Origin: Betaproteobacteria bacterium
GTDB taxonomy: Bacteria; Pseudomonadota; Gammaproteobacteria; Burkholderiales; Casimicrobiaceae
NCBI GenBank assembly: GCA_013298695.1
Contig: JAAFIS010000004.1
Span: forward strand, 297,739-361,738
Reading direction: 5' to 3'
DNA length: 64,000 bases
This document shows positions 52,142 through 60,560 of the stretch, in pieces (positions within the stretch are counted from its first letter, which is position 1; each line of letters opens with the position of its first letter). Below the pieces are notes generated by a model. That model was not told where the DNA came from and did not search any database. It saw only the letters and a program-made list of their open reading frames with translations. A program made the translations under genes and the position numbers.

Positions 52142-52825
52142 TTAATCGCTGCTGGTAATGCCCAATAAACTCAGCAGATTCGAGAAAATGTTGAACAGAT
52201 TAATGTAGATCGATGTTGCTGCCGTGATGTAGTTGGTTTCGCCGCCAGTGATGATTTGATTTAAGTCGTACAACGTCCACGCCGCGAACAGTGCGATGAA
52301 GAGCACCATCACGGTCAGCATCAATGCCGGGATCTGAAACACGATCGCGCCGATGGCTGCGAGCAGGATCACAAAGAAACCGATCCACAAGAATTTACCC
52401 ATGCCCGAAAGCGACGTTTTGATCGTGCTGGCGACGGCGGCCATTGCTGCAAAGATCAGCGCGGTGCCGCCGAACGCATACATCACGAGCGTTGCACCGT
52501 TTTGCATCGACAGGATCCGCCCGAGCAACACGGAGAGCCAGAAGCCCATGAACCCGGTGAACGCAAGCATGACGACGACGCCGGTCGCCGAATTTTTGGT
52601 GCGCTCGATCGCATAGGTAAACGCGAAAACCGCGCCCAGCAACACGATTAAATTCATCCACCACGGGCCGAAGCCTTTGAAGCCGACGCTTAAGCCGAGC
52701 GATGCGCCGATAACGGTTGGAACGAGGGACGCGGCGAGCAACAAAAGGGTATTGCGAAGCACGCGGTTTTGCGCGCCAACCGCAGTGCCGGCGCGATTGA
52801 TTGACGTAATGCCAGAAGAATCCAT
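52142..52825 (-). CDS. Bax inhibitor-1/YccA family membrane protein
   Basis: A 227-aa integral membrane protein of the BI-1 (TMBIM) family with about seven hydrophobic segments between residues 25 and 215. Typical features are the LRNTLLLLAASLVPTVIGA helix, the FTYAIERTKNS loop and the C-terminal YDLNQIITGGETNYITAA with the conserved aspartate. The Escherichia coli relative YccA modulates FtsH; others leak calcium or protons. The frame continues to 52894, but the ATG at 52825 has a GGAGG sequence 8 nt upstream and is chosen. Confidence 0.9.
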   Translation of the reverse strand: MDSSGITSINRAGTAVGAQNRVLRNTLLLLAASLVPTVIGASLGLSVGFKGFGPWWMNLIVLLGAVFAFTYAIERTKNSATGVVVMLAFTGFMGFWLSVLLGRILSMQNGATLVMYAFGGTALIFAAMAAVASTIKTSLSGMGKFLWIGFFVILLAAIGAIVFQIPALMLTVMVLFIALFAAWTLYDLNQIITGGETNYITAATSIYINLFNIFSNLLSLLGITSSD

Positions 52826-53221
52826 GATGAAGTACCTCCACAAAAAACTAAAAACGAACGTGCGAAATGTAGGGGCAAACCTCGCAAAGCGCAATCCTCG
52901 GGGAAACGTTGAAACGGCGAATCATCAACACCGCGCAGGGCTTCCCGAAAACGCGCTTGCTGTCACCGTTAAGACGTTTGGCGAGCCACTAAATTCCGAG
53001 TGTTTGCCCCATTTATGCAAGTTTTTTCAAGAAATCGCACGCAATGCCGCTTTTTTGTGGCATGCTCGCGCCCACGCGAATTTCGCTTCGGGCGGTAAGC
53101 CCCGACTTTCGTGCGTTAGCGAGTTTCCTGGTTCCCGAAGTATGTGCGTGCGAGATAGTTCGACGATACGGATCGAGTCCTTGGAATGAGCGAATTGTAA
53201 TTTTTAAGGACTGATACTGTA
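52826..53221. other. Intergenic region between BI-1 and RRM genes
   Basis: About 396 bp between divergent genes. The 60 bp before the RRM gene ends in AAGGA, its ribosome-binding site. The length suggests a long leader for the RRM mRNA. No known RNA element, terminator or coding frame could be recognised. Confidence 0.45.
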
Positions 53222-53623
53222 ATGGGAAATCGTTTGTTTGTTGGCAACATTAGCTTCCGCGCTACCGCGGATATGTTGCGTACTGATTTTGGTGCGTTCG
53301 GCGAAGTTGCTGACGTGTATTTGCCTACTGATCGCGAAACCGGTCGTATGCGTGGATTTGCATTCGTCACCATGACCACCGACCAGGGCGCGCAAGCGGC
53401 CATCGCTGGCATGAACGGTAAGCCGCTCGAAGGGCGCCCTCTCGTTGTGAACGAAGCTCGTCCAGCGCCTGCTGGCGGTGGTGGCGGTGGCGGCGGCGGT
53501 GATCGTCCTCCGCGCGGCCCAGGTGGTGGCGGCGGATTCCGCGGCCCACGCACTGGTGGCGGTGGTGGCGGCGGCGGTGGTGGCGGTGGACGCGGCGGCT
53601 ACGGCGGCGGTTCAGGCTACTAA
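53222..53623 (+). CDS. Glycine-rich RNA-binding protein (RRM)
   Basis: A 133-aa protein. Residues 2-80 are one RNA-recognition motif with RNP2 LFVGNI and RNP1 RGFAFVTM. The rest is almost pure glycine with a few Arg, Pro and Tyr residues, resembling plant and bacterial cold-induced GRPs. It would bind single-stranded RNA as a chaperone. The glycine tract is coded by GGN repeats, so the C-terminus could change length by slippage. A terminator follows 35 bp downstream. Confidence 0.93.
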   Translation: MGNRLFVGNISFRATADMLRTDFGAFGEVADVYLPTDRETGRMRGFAFVTMTTDQGAQAAIAGMNGKPLEGRPLVVNEARPAPAGGGGGGGGGDRPPRGPGGGGGFRGPRTGGGGGGGGGGGGRGGYGGGSGY

Positions 53624-53656
53624 GCAAACTCCGCTCGGTGAAAACCGATGCGACAG

Positions 53657-53686
53657 AAAAAACCGAGCATCGCTCGGTTTTTTTTT
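53657..53686 (+). terminator. Intrinsic terminator after RRM gene
   Basis: AACCGAGC-ATC-GCTCGGTT stem (53661-53680 region) with a run of nine T residues after it. Confidence 0.92.
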
Positions 53687-53937
53687 CGCCCTATCGTCTC
53701 GCATGATCAGCGTCCTGAATCTATCGGCGAATGCTGACATCGGGTTGAGGCGACTTCCCTAACGCCCCAAGCTCAGGGCTCGTGGAAAATAAGCCTATCG
53801 CGTTTCATTTCTGTGTCACGCCTCTGAAGCCTGCAAGCCGCTTTTAACAGGTTTAGGCGAAGTTGAGCTTGATACTCGATACCGATACTTGAATTACTCT
53901 ATGCCCATTTGATGTGGGCGAGCAAAGATGAAGTTGT
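53687..53937. other. Gap before EEP gene
   Basis: After the RRM terminator there is no recognisable gene. GCCCATTTGATGTGGGCGAG near 53902-53921, close to the EEP start codon, resembles the dispersed palindrome core but with an altered centre. Confidence 0.35.
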
Positions 53938-54726
53938 ATGGTGCAATCCTCGCCCGGTGATGAGAAACCGCTATCAGTGGCGACCTACAACATCCACAAA
54001 GGCGTATCGGCGTTTAACCGGAAGAGTGTTGTGCATGATTTGCGCGATCAGCTGCGAACCATGCGTGCGGATATTGTTTTTTTGCAGGAAGTGGTGGGCA
54101 ACAACGATCGCCACCGCAGTAAACACGCCGACTGGCCGCAGCTGCCGCAACACGAATTTCTTGCCGACCAGCACTGGCCGGTCAGTGCGTACGGAAAAAA
54201 TGCGGTCTACGAGCACGGTCATCACGGCAACGCGATCCTTTCGCGCTATCCGATCACCCGCTGCGATCAAGTCGATATTTCGACCAATCGAGTCGAACAG
54301 CGCGGTTTACTGCATGCGGAAATTGCGTTGCCCAACCACGATGAAGCACTGCATTGCGTTTGTGTTCACCTGGGGCTGTTGGGTAGTTCGCGCACTAAGC
54401 AAGTGGCGGCCGTTTGTGAGCGGATCGCCGCAATGGTGCCGCGCGACGCGCCGCTGATCGTCGCGGGCGACTTCAATGACTGGCGTCGTCGCGCGGGCGA
54501 TGCCCTACGTGAAATTGAACTGCACGAGGTGTTCGAAACGCTTGACGGAAAATCAGCCCGTAGTTTTCCAGCGCGTCTACCGATCTTGCGATTAGATCGA
54601 ATCTACGTGCGCGGCCTCGACGTGCTTGATGCGAATGTGCACCGTGGTCGTGATTGGGCGAAACTCTCCGATCACGCTGCGCTTGAAGCGAAACTCGTCG
54701 TGCGCAAACGAAAGGATTTGCGATGA
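53938..54726 (+). CDS. Endonuclease/exonuclease/phosphatase family protein (YbhP-like)
   Basis: A 262-aa EEP-fold metal-dependent hydrolase. Conserved sites are SVATYNIHKG, VFLQEVVG (metal-binding Glu), HLGLLGSSRTKQ, VAGDFNDWR and the terminal SDHAALEA. The fold covers nucleases, sphingomyelinases and inositol phosphatases. The downstream gene, coupled by a 4-bp ATGA overlap, encodes a ClsB-like cardiolipin synthase; E. coli has the same pair as ybhP-clsB. A role in phospholipid metabolism is therefore likely. Confidence 0.88.
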   Translation: MVQSSPGDEKPLSVATYNIHKGVSAFNRKSVVHDLRDQLRTMRADIVFLQEVVGNNDRHRSKHADWPQLPQHEFLADQHWPVSAYGKNAVYEHGHHGNAILSRYPITRCDQVDISTNRVEQRGLLHAEIALPNHDEALHCVCVHLGLLGSSRTKQVAAVCERIAAMVPRDAPLIVAGDFNDWRRRAGDALREIELHEVFETLDGKSARSFPARLPILRLDRIYVRGLDVLDANVHRGRDWAKLSDHAALEAKLVVRKRKDLR

Positions 54727-55940
54727 CGCACATGATTGCGGACAACGAGGTGTCGTTGCTTGAATGTGGCGCACGATATTTTCCAGCGCTTATCGATGCG
54801 ATTAACGGTGCTGCGCGCAAGGTAGCGCTCGAATCCTACATTTTTGCGGACGATGATTCTGGTCGTGCGGTTGCCAACGCCTTGATCGAAGCCGCTGCGC
54901 GCGGCGTCGACGTGCGGGTGTTGATAGATGGGTTTGGTTCGCACGATACGTTCGGCGAGCTCGACACGTTGCTCAAGAACGGTAACGTGAAAGTTGCGGT
55001 GTTTCGCCCCGAGCGCAGTCGATGGCGGTTTAGAAAATCTCGACTGCGCCGCATGCACAGAAAATTGGTCGTGGTGGACGACGAGATTGCGTTTGTCGGC
55101 GGCATCAATGTGATTGATGACCTAAATATGGAGGGCCACACCAACGCTGAGTCGTTTTCAGCGCGCTACGACTTTGCGGTGCGCGTGAAGGGCGGAGTAG
55201 CGCGCGAAATTGCCCACACGATGTCGGCCTTGTGGCGACGATGGTTCTACGCTTCAGGGGATCGGAGCGTCGAAGAAGCGGCGCTCCACGCGTTGGAGAA
55301 AGCGGGGGCAGCGCTTCCTCAGGCAGACGATAACGCATCGAAATCATCGCGTTCGCGCAACGCCTCGGCAATCGCCTTTGTGCATCGTGATAATTGGCAA
55401 AACCGCAAATCTATCGAGCGAGAGTATGTTGAGGCAATCAATTCCGCGAAGCACGATATTTTGATTGCCAACGCATACTTTTTCCCCGGGCACCGCTTGC
55501 TTGGTGCAATTAAAGGCGCCAGACAGCGCGGGGTACAGGTACGCCTGCTACTGCAAGGCCGTCGCGAATATTTTTTGCAACACTACGCATCGCGAGCGCT
55601 ATACGATCGGTTGCTAAACAAAGGCGTTGAAATTGCCGAGTATCACGCGAGCTTTTTGCATGCGAAGGTCGCTGTCGTCGACAGCAAATGGGCGACGGTG
55701 GGGTCGTCGAACATTGATCCGTTCAGCTTGCTGCTCGCGCGCGAAGCCAACATAGTCGTGCGTGACGAGGGCTTTGCGGTCGAGCTCAAATCGTGCGTCG
55801 AAAAGGCGTGGGCCGACGCATCGAAAGTGGTCGCACGTGAACGCTGGCTAAAGCGCCCGATCCTTATTCGAATAAAAAGCGCGCTCGCGTATAACGCGGC
55901 GCGCTTCTTGTTGCGAGTGTTTGGTTTCGGCGGGCATTGA
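54723..55940 (+). CDS. clsB: Cardiolipin synthase B-like (phospholipase D family)
   Basis: A 405-aa PLD-superfamily phosphatidyltransferase. Two HKD motifs are visible: HRKLVVVDDEIAFVGG near residue 111 and HAKVAVVDSKWATVGSSN near residue 314. The N-terminus lacks the two membrane helices of ClsA, fitting ClsB, which joins phosphatidylglycerol with another phospholipid at the inner membrane. It overlaps the YbhP-like gene by 4 bp. It is convergent with the helicase gene. Confidence 0.88.
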   Translation: MTHMIADNEVSLLECGARYFPALIDAINGAARKVALESYIFADDDSGRAVANALIEAAARGVDVRVLIDGFGSHDTFGELDTLLKNGNVKVAVFRPERSRWRFRKSRLRRMHRKLVVVDDEIAFVGGINVIDDLNMEGHTNAESFSARYDFAVRVKGGVAREIAHTMSALWRRWFYASGDRSVEEAALHALEKAGAALPQADDNASKSSRSRNASAIAFVHRDNWQNRKSIEREYVEAINSAKHDILIANAYFFPGHRLLGAIKGARQRGVQVRLLLQGRREYFLQHYASRALYDRLLNKGVEIAEYHASFLHAKVAVVDSKWATVGSSNIDPFSLLLAREANIVVRDEGFAVELKSCVEKAWADASKVVARERWLKRPILIRIKSALAYNAARFLLRVFGFGGH

Positions 55941-55959
55941 CTGCGCCGCCGTCCAAACT

Positions 55960-57987
55960 TTACTCGGCAGCTAGCGTAGTAACCGCCGATTCTTGATACA
56001 TCGCGTGTAAATGCGCACGTCGCGCTGCGCGATTTCCACCTGGTGCAGGCGGAGTCAGCGCCGGGCCGGGAGCACGGTCGGTGCGGTGTGCAGCACGTGG
56101 CTCATAGACTGGCATCGAAGGCGTACGTGCGGCGTAACCTGAACTAGCGGCTGCACCGAATTCGCGCTCAGCAACTGGGCGAACGTAAGGTCTTACGCGG
56201 TCGTTTGAGCCGAAATCGCGTGGGGCTGCTTGCGCACTGCGCTCGCTGCGATAGTCAGGCCGCGATTCGCTAGCACCGCGATCAAAGCGCTCACCGCGAT
56301 GTTCGCTGCGCTCGCTACGACCTCCGCGATCAGCACCGCTGCGAGCATTAAAGCCGCCAGCAGCTGGCGCGCCAAACGAACGAGCATCGCTTCTAGGCGC
56401 GCGGAAGTCGCGAGAATCACTGCGATGATTGGCGTAAGGCGAAGGGGTATCGCGTCGTGTTTCACGAACGAACTGTGGGCGCTCGAAGCGATCGTTGCGC
56501 TCCACAGGCGCGGCGATGTGCGCAGGCGCATCAACGCGACGCTCTTCATGCGCACGCGGCGCACGATCTGCGAATCCGCTGCTACGCGAACGGTCACCGA
56601 AATTCCGGTCGCCAGAGTGCGAGCGATCACCCGAATGACCACGGTCGGCGAAACCGCGATCACCGCCAAAGCCGCGGTCATTGCGGCGCGGTCCGTAACC
56701 CGAACTTGGCGACGTTTTTGGTTCGTGACCCGCAATCGTGGTGACGTTCAAGCGCTGCTGCGTGAAGCTCTCAATGTTGCGAATCTTGAAGCGATCACGC
56801 CCGCCTGCGAGCGTGACGGCGACACCGTTACGACCCGCGCGACCCGTGCGGCCGATGCGATGGACGTAATCTTCCGGTTTCATCGGTAAACCATAGTTAA
56901 TCACGTGCGAAATGGTGGGCACGTCGATACCGCGTGCTGCAACATCGGTTGCAACGAGAATTTTTGTGGTGCCATCGCGCAGCGACTTGATGCGACGATT
57001 GCGAATGGCTTGCGGCATCGCGCCGTGGAGCGCGGCCGCAGAATATCCTGCTTCGCGAAGCTCATCGGCGAGCTCATCAGCATCGACCTGCGTTGCGGTA
57101 AACACGACCGCTTGTTCCATGGATTCATCAGACAGGTAGTGTTCAAGCAGCGCATTTTTATGCGCCATGTCGTCGTACCAGTGCAGAAATTGCTCGATAT
57201 TGGCGTGCGTATCTTGTGCGGTGGCGAGTTCGATGCGCTCAGGATTGCGCATCACATTCGCCGCCAGCGTCATGATGCGCGGCGCGAACGTGGCGCTAAA
57301 CATCATCGTGCGATCACGCTTCGATGTGGCAACGTGAATCGCTTCTAAGTCTTCTGAGAAACCGAGATCAAGCATACGATCGGCTTCATCGACGACGAGC
57401 GTTTGCACTGCGTTTAAATCAATCTGACCATTGCGATTCAAGTCAAGCAAACGACCTGGCGTGGCAACCACGAGCGTTGCACCGCGCAGATCCATGAGTT
57501 GCTTGCCGAAGGCGGTTCCGCCGACCACGTTTGCGATGCGAACGCCCCTGCAAAAACGTACAAGGCCGATGGCCTCTTGCGCCACTTGCTGCGCAAGTTC
57601 ACGCGTCGGCGCAAGTACGAGCACGCGAGGTGACGCCGCAGCGCGACGTCCGCGCGCGGCTTGTTCGCCTTTGCTCATTGGCGGCGAAGCGAGCAGCGCA
57701 TGAATTGCGGGCAATAAGAACGCGGCGGTTTTGCCGGAGCCTGTTTGCGAGGAAACCATCCAATCGCCGCCAGCAAGCGCTGCGGGAATGGTTTGGATTT
57801 GTACGGGCGTCGGCTGGGTGTAACCAAGCGCATCCACGGCCTGCAACAGGGCGGGGTTTAAGTTGAGGGATTCGAAACCGTTGGGTGCGGCAGCGTCTTG
57901 CGGCGCCGCGTCCATCGATTCGTTCGTGTAGGGTTCCGACGCGTCCATCGTCTGAATGGCGTCGTGATTAATTTCAAAAGTAGTCAT
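55960..57987 (-). CDS. DEAD-box RNA helicase with Arg/Ser/Gly-rich tail
   Basis: A 675-aa ATP-dependent RNA helicase. The Q motif lies in NLNPALLQAVDALGYTQPTPVQIQ, Walker A SQTGSGKT near residue 84, the VDEADRMLDLGFSEDL box near 200, SAT in MMFSATF and HRIGRTGRAGR near 379. Residues from about 415 are low complexity, rich in Arg, Asp, Ser and Gly with repeated GDRxxxGDR units, a probable RNA-binding and phase-separating tail. The frame starts at 58026, but the ATG at 57987 begins the usual acidic leader. It probably works in ribosome assembly or cold adaptation. Confidence 0.92.
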   Translation of the reverse strand: MTTFEINHDAIQTMDASEPYTNESMDAAPQDAAAPNGFESLNLNPALLQAVDALGYTQPTPVQIQTIPAALAGGDWMVSSQTGSGKTAAFLLPAIHALLASPPMSKGEQAARGRRAAASPRVLVLAPTRELAQQVAQEAIGLVRFCRGVRIANVVGGTAFGKQLMDLRGATLVVATPGRLLDLNRNGQIDLNAVQTLVVDEADRMLDLGFSEDLEAIHVATSKRDRTMMFSATFAPRIMTLAANVMRNPERIELATAQDTHANIEQFLHWYDDMAHKNALLEHYLSDESMEQAVVFTATQVDADELADELREAGYSAAALHGAMPQAIRNRRIKSLRDGTTKILVATDVAARGIDVPTISHVINYGLPMKPEDYVHRIGRTGRAGRNGVAVTLAGGRDRFKIRNIESFTQQRLNVTTIAGHEPKTSPSSGYGPRRNDRGFGGDRGFADRGHSGDRSHSGDRNFGDRSRSSGFADRAPRAHEERRVDAPAHIAAPVERNDRFERPQFVRETRRDTPSPYANHRSDSRDFRAPRSDARSFGAPAAGGFNARSGADRGGRSERSEHRGERFDRGASESRPDYRSERSAQAAPRDFGSNDRVRPYVRPVAEREFGAAASSGYAARTPSMPVYEPRAAHRTDRAPGPALTPPAPGGNRAARRAHLHAMYQESAVTTLAAE

Positions 57988-58209
57988 TGAGTCAGTTATT
58001 GCGGCAAAGCGGACGCAGCACTGCAAGACGCAATGTGCGCAACACGCCTTAGCCTTCTTTCAAGGTTAAGTCAGTCGAATACGAAGAAAAACGCATCGAC
58101 CAACCAACGAACCAAGAAGAGCAGTATTTTTCAACTGCGCTGAATCGATTTACGCGTAAGGGCGACGATTCAATGACTCAAAGCGGGGCGAAGCACTAAT
58201 CAGCGAACA

Positions 58210-58246
58210 AGCAGCCCTAAATGTTTCGTCGGGGCTGCTGCTTTTT
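58210..58246 (+). terminator. Orphan plus-strand terminator
   Basis: Arms AGCAGCCC (58210-58217) and GGGCTGCT (58232-58239) with a 14-nt loop, then GCTTTTTC. No annotated plus-strand gene ends nearby: the nearest, clsB, stops more than 2 kb upstream across an antisense gene. It may end a small RNA that begins within 57990-58200. Confidence 0.65.
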
Positions 58247-58320
58247 CAAGCGAGCCGGAATTCTCTCACGGGATGAGCGAAATAGCGAGCTTTTGGGGGG
58301 AAGGCTCTAGGTGCCTGTCC

Positions 58321-58385
58321 GTAGGAGCGGCTCCGCCGCGATAAAAACTTGCTCAATGCGCCAATCGCGGCAGAGCCGCTCCTAC
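58321..58385. repeat. GTAGGAGCGGCTCCGCCGCGA-type REP
   Basis: GTAGGAGCGGCTCCGCCGCG at 58321-58340 is matched by ATCGCGGCAGAGCCGCTCCTA at 58364-58384 (first 20 nt shown: ATCGCGGCAGAGCCGCTCCT) as an inverted copy. This family is common in gamma- and betaproteobacteria. It ends 24 bp before the BaiN-like start codon. Confidence 0.85.
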
Positions 58386-58408
58386 AGTTCGGGCGTTACA
58401 TTTCCTTC

Positions 58409-59617
58409 ATGCCATCGAATCACTACAACGTCATCATCATCGGTGCAGGCGCAGCCGGGATGTTCTGCGCGGCGCGGGCGGGGCAGCGCGGGCGGCGCGT
58501 TTTGTTAATCGATCACGCGGAAGCGCTCGGCGAAAAGATTCGTATTTCGGGCGGCGGACGCTGCAATTTCACGAATATTCACGCGAGCCCGGCAAATTTT
58601 CTTTCGCAGAACCCGCATTTTTGTCGCTCTGCGCTTTCTCGCTATTCACCGAACGATTTCATCAAACTCGTCACCACCCATCGCATCAGTTACCACGAGA
58701 AAACGCTCGGCCAATTGTTTTGCGACGAAAGTTCGCAGCAAATCATCGACATGCTGATTGACGAATGCAAGCGCGGCAAGGTTGATTTCTTGCACCCCGC
58801 GACCGTGCAATCCGTAACTAAATCAGATCGATTCCGCATCGAAACCTCCCGCGGCGAGTTCACAAGTGACGCGCTGGTGATCGCGTCGGGCGGCCTCTCA
58901 ATCCCCGCAACTGGCGCGACTGGTTTCGGTTACGACATCGCGAAACAGTTTGACGTTGCGCTCACGCCGCTGCGCGCCGGGCTTGTGCCGCTCGCGCTCG
59001 ATGCGCCGGAGCTTGAGCGCTACGGCACGCTCTCTGGCGTGTCGTTTGAAACCGTCGCACACGCTGTGCCGCGTGAAAAAAGGAAATCAGAAATGGTGAG
59101 CTTTCGCGAAGCCGCGCTGCTCACCCATCGCGGGCTCTCCGGCCCGTCAGTGCTGCAAATTTCAAACTACTGGAGCGCGGGCGATGCAGTTGCGTTCGAC
59201 TTACTTTGCGGACGCGACGGAGAAGACTGGATCGCCGAACTGCGCACACGCCGCCCGGCAATTACAAGCTTTGCGAAAGCACTCGCCGAAGTCGTTCCGC
59301 AACGCCTTGCTGATGCCTGGGCAAACGCGCATTCGCCCGCGAAACCCATCGCCGATTGGACGAAAGCCGACATCGTCAACGTCGCCCGCGAACTCAACGC
59401 CTGGCAACTCAAACCCTCCGGCACACTCGGCTACAAAAAAGCCGAAGTCACCCTGGGTGGCGTCGACACCCGAGCCCTCTCGCAGCAAACGATGGAGACA
59501 AAAACCGTCGCCGGCCTGCACTTCATCGGCGAAGTCGTCGACGTCACCGGCTGGCTCGGCGGCTACAACTTTCAGTGGGCGTGGGCGAGCGCGGCGGCGT
59601 GTGGGGATGCGGTCTAA
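58409..59617 (+). CDS. NAD(P)/FAD-dependent oxidoreductase, HI0933/YhiN/BaiN family
   Basis: A 402-aa flavoprotein. The N-terminal dinucleotide motif is NVIIIGAGAAGMFCAARAGQ, followed by the family block GGGRCNFTNI near residue 48 and ALVIASGGLSIPATGATGFGYDIA near 155. The C-terminal VTGWLGGYNFQWAWASAAACG completes the FAD site. The family is widespread and its physiological substrate is unclear, although a bile-acid relative has been called BaiN. A longer frame from 58349 runs through a REP element; the ATG at 58409 fits the family N-terminus. Confidence 0.92.
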   Translation: MPSNHYNVIIIGAGAAGMFCAARAGQRGRRVLLIDHAEALGEKIRISGGGRCNFTNIHASPANFLSQNPHFCRSALSRYSPNDFIKLVTTHRISYHEKTLGQLFCDESSQQIIDMLIDECKRGKVDFLHPATVQSVTKSDRFRIETSRGEFTSDALVIASGGLSIPATGATGFGYDIAKQFDVALTPLRAGLVPLALDAPELERYGTLSGVSFETVAHAVPREKRKSEMVSFREAALLTHRGLSGPSVLQISNYWSAGDAVAFDLLCGRDGEDWIAELRTRRPAITSFAKALAEVVPQRLADAWANAHSPAKPIADWTKADIVNVARELNAWQLKPSGTLGYKKAEVTLGGVDTRALSQQTMETKTVAGLHFIGEVVDVTGWLGGYNFQWAWASAAACGDAV

Positions 59618-59693
59618 TCATCGGCGCTATACGGTGAAATCTCGTCGTGAACAGTGTTTCAATTGAACGATTCTGCGTGAGAATTGACCGAAC

Positions 59694-60305
59694 ATGCCGA
59701 ACGCTGAATTGCTCCCTCTGACACCACGCGTGATTGTATTTGCCGGCCCAAATGGCGCAGGCAAGACGTCGCACGCGTCGACAATTCTTGCAGCGCTAGA
59801 TATCGCAACTTTCGTGAATGCGGATTTCATTGCGCGTGGCTTAGTGGGTTACAACACACAAGTTGCCGCGTTTACTGCAGGCAAAATCATGTTGAAGCAA
59901 CTTAACGAACTTGCCGCCGAGCGTGCTGACTTCGCGTTCGAAAGTACGCTCGCAAGTCGCACCTTCGCTCGATTCCTCACTAAGCTTAAAGCGGTGGGCT
60001 ACGGTGTCTCGATTTATTATTTCGTGCTCGCCGATGCCGATACCGCCGTCTCCCGCGTGGCGCGACGTGTAACCATGGGCGGCCACGACATTCCGGAAGT
60101 TGATGTGCGCCGCCGTTTCGAGCGCAGCCGATGGAATTTCATCAACTTGTATGTTCCGATCGCGGATGAATTTACTGTGATTGATAACTCGGATGACAGT
60201 GCTGCGACTGTGATTGCGCAAGGTAGTCGGGGCGCTTTGACTGTATTAAACTCAGAAAAATGGCAACCCATCAGCAACCTAAGTCGAATCGCTCGACCCT
60301 CTTGA
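59694..60305 (+). CDS. Zeta-toxin-like kinase
   Basis: A 203-aa P-loop protein. Walker A is FAGPNGAGKTS at residues 15-25. NADFIARGL and FESTLASRTFARFL match substrate-binding elements of zeta toxins, which phosphorylate UDP-N-acetylglucosamine and block cell-wall synthesis. An Arg-rich lid with RRRFERSRWNFINLY and the DNSDDSA end complete the domain. It stands alone, with no recognisable epsilon antitoxin. A short basic reading frame overlaps its 3' end. It may instead be a harmless small-molecule kinase of the same superfamily. Confidence 0.82.
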   Translation: MPNAELLPLTPRVIVFAGPNGAGKTSHASTILAALDIATFVNADFIARGLVGYNTQVAAFTAGKIMLKQLNELAAERADFAFESTLASRTFARFLTKLKAVGYGVSIYYFVLADADTAVSRVARRVTMGGHDIPEVDVRRRFERSRWNFINLYVPIADEFTVIDNSDDSAATVIAQGSRGALTVLNSEKWQPISNLSRIARPS

Positions 60306-60412
60306 CGCCGCCAATGAGCGAACTCAAAACCGCGCTGAAGCAGACTGCGCGTTTACAACGTCGTTTAGCGTGGGCGTACGGGATCCGACTGAAGAAAACG
60401 CGCGCTCGTTAG
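60260..60412 (+). CDS. Possible small basic protein overlapping the zeta-toxin-like gene
   Basis: A 50-codon frame from an ATG inside the 3' end of the zeta-toxin-like gene to TAG at 60410-60412, in a different frame. The product is strongly basic (central ELKTALKQTARLQRRLAW, terminal RLKKTRAR). No strong ribosome-binding site precedes it; AACTCAGAAAA is upstream. Toxin and partner genes often overlap like this, but the frame may be chance. Confidence 0.3.
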   Translation: MATHQQPKSNRSTLLTPPMSELKTALKQTARLQRRLAWAYGIRLKKTRAR

Positions 60413-60516
60413 ATCGATTTTGGGTTTAACGCTCTGCGTTTAAGCTCGATTCTGTGGGGCAGACAGACGGGTTTTTGAGGTTATCGAAATCTAAAGCATA
60501 CATGAGCGATGCTCTC

Positions 60517-60560
60517 GTAAATTGGGCACGAAGCGGAATAGCTATTGTTAATAGCTATTG
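60517..60560 (-). repeat. AT-rich palindromic element copy (wax ester synthase 3' end)
   Basis: GTAAATTGGGCACGAAGCGG followed by AATAGCTATTGTTAATAGCT. The CTA at 60555-60557 is the stop codon of the acyltransferase gene. The tail GCGGAATAGCTA is nearly identical to the copy at the ttcA stop. Confidence 0.55.

Larger units (their letters stand above)
57988..58408. other. Intergenic region with orphan terminator and REP element
   Basis: The 421-bp gap between the divergent helicase and BaiN-like genes holds the plus-strand terminator at 58210-58246 and the REP element at 58321-58385. The 200 bp before the terminator has no open reading frame with a good ribosome-binding site. Confidence 0.6.

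Noticed and set aside
53460..53620. GGN-rich tract as a separate repeat or CRISPR-like array
   Set aside because: It is the coding sequence for the glycine-rich tail of the RRM protein, in frame and without spacers.
58349..58408. N-terminal extension of the BaiN-like protein
   Set aside because: The frame is encoded partly by a REP element and precedes the conserved FAD-binding start; the ATG at 58409 is sufficient.
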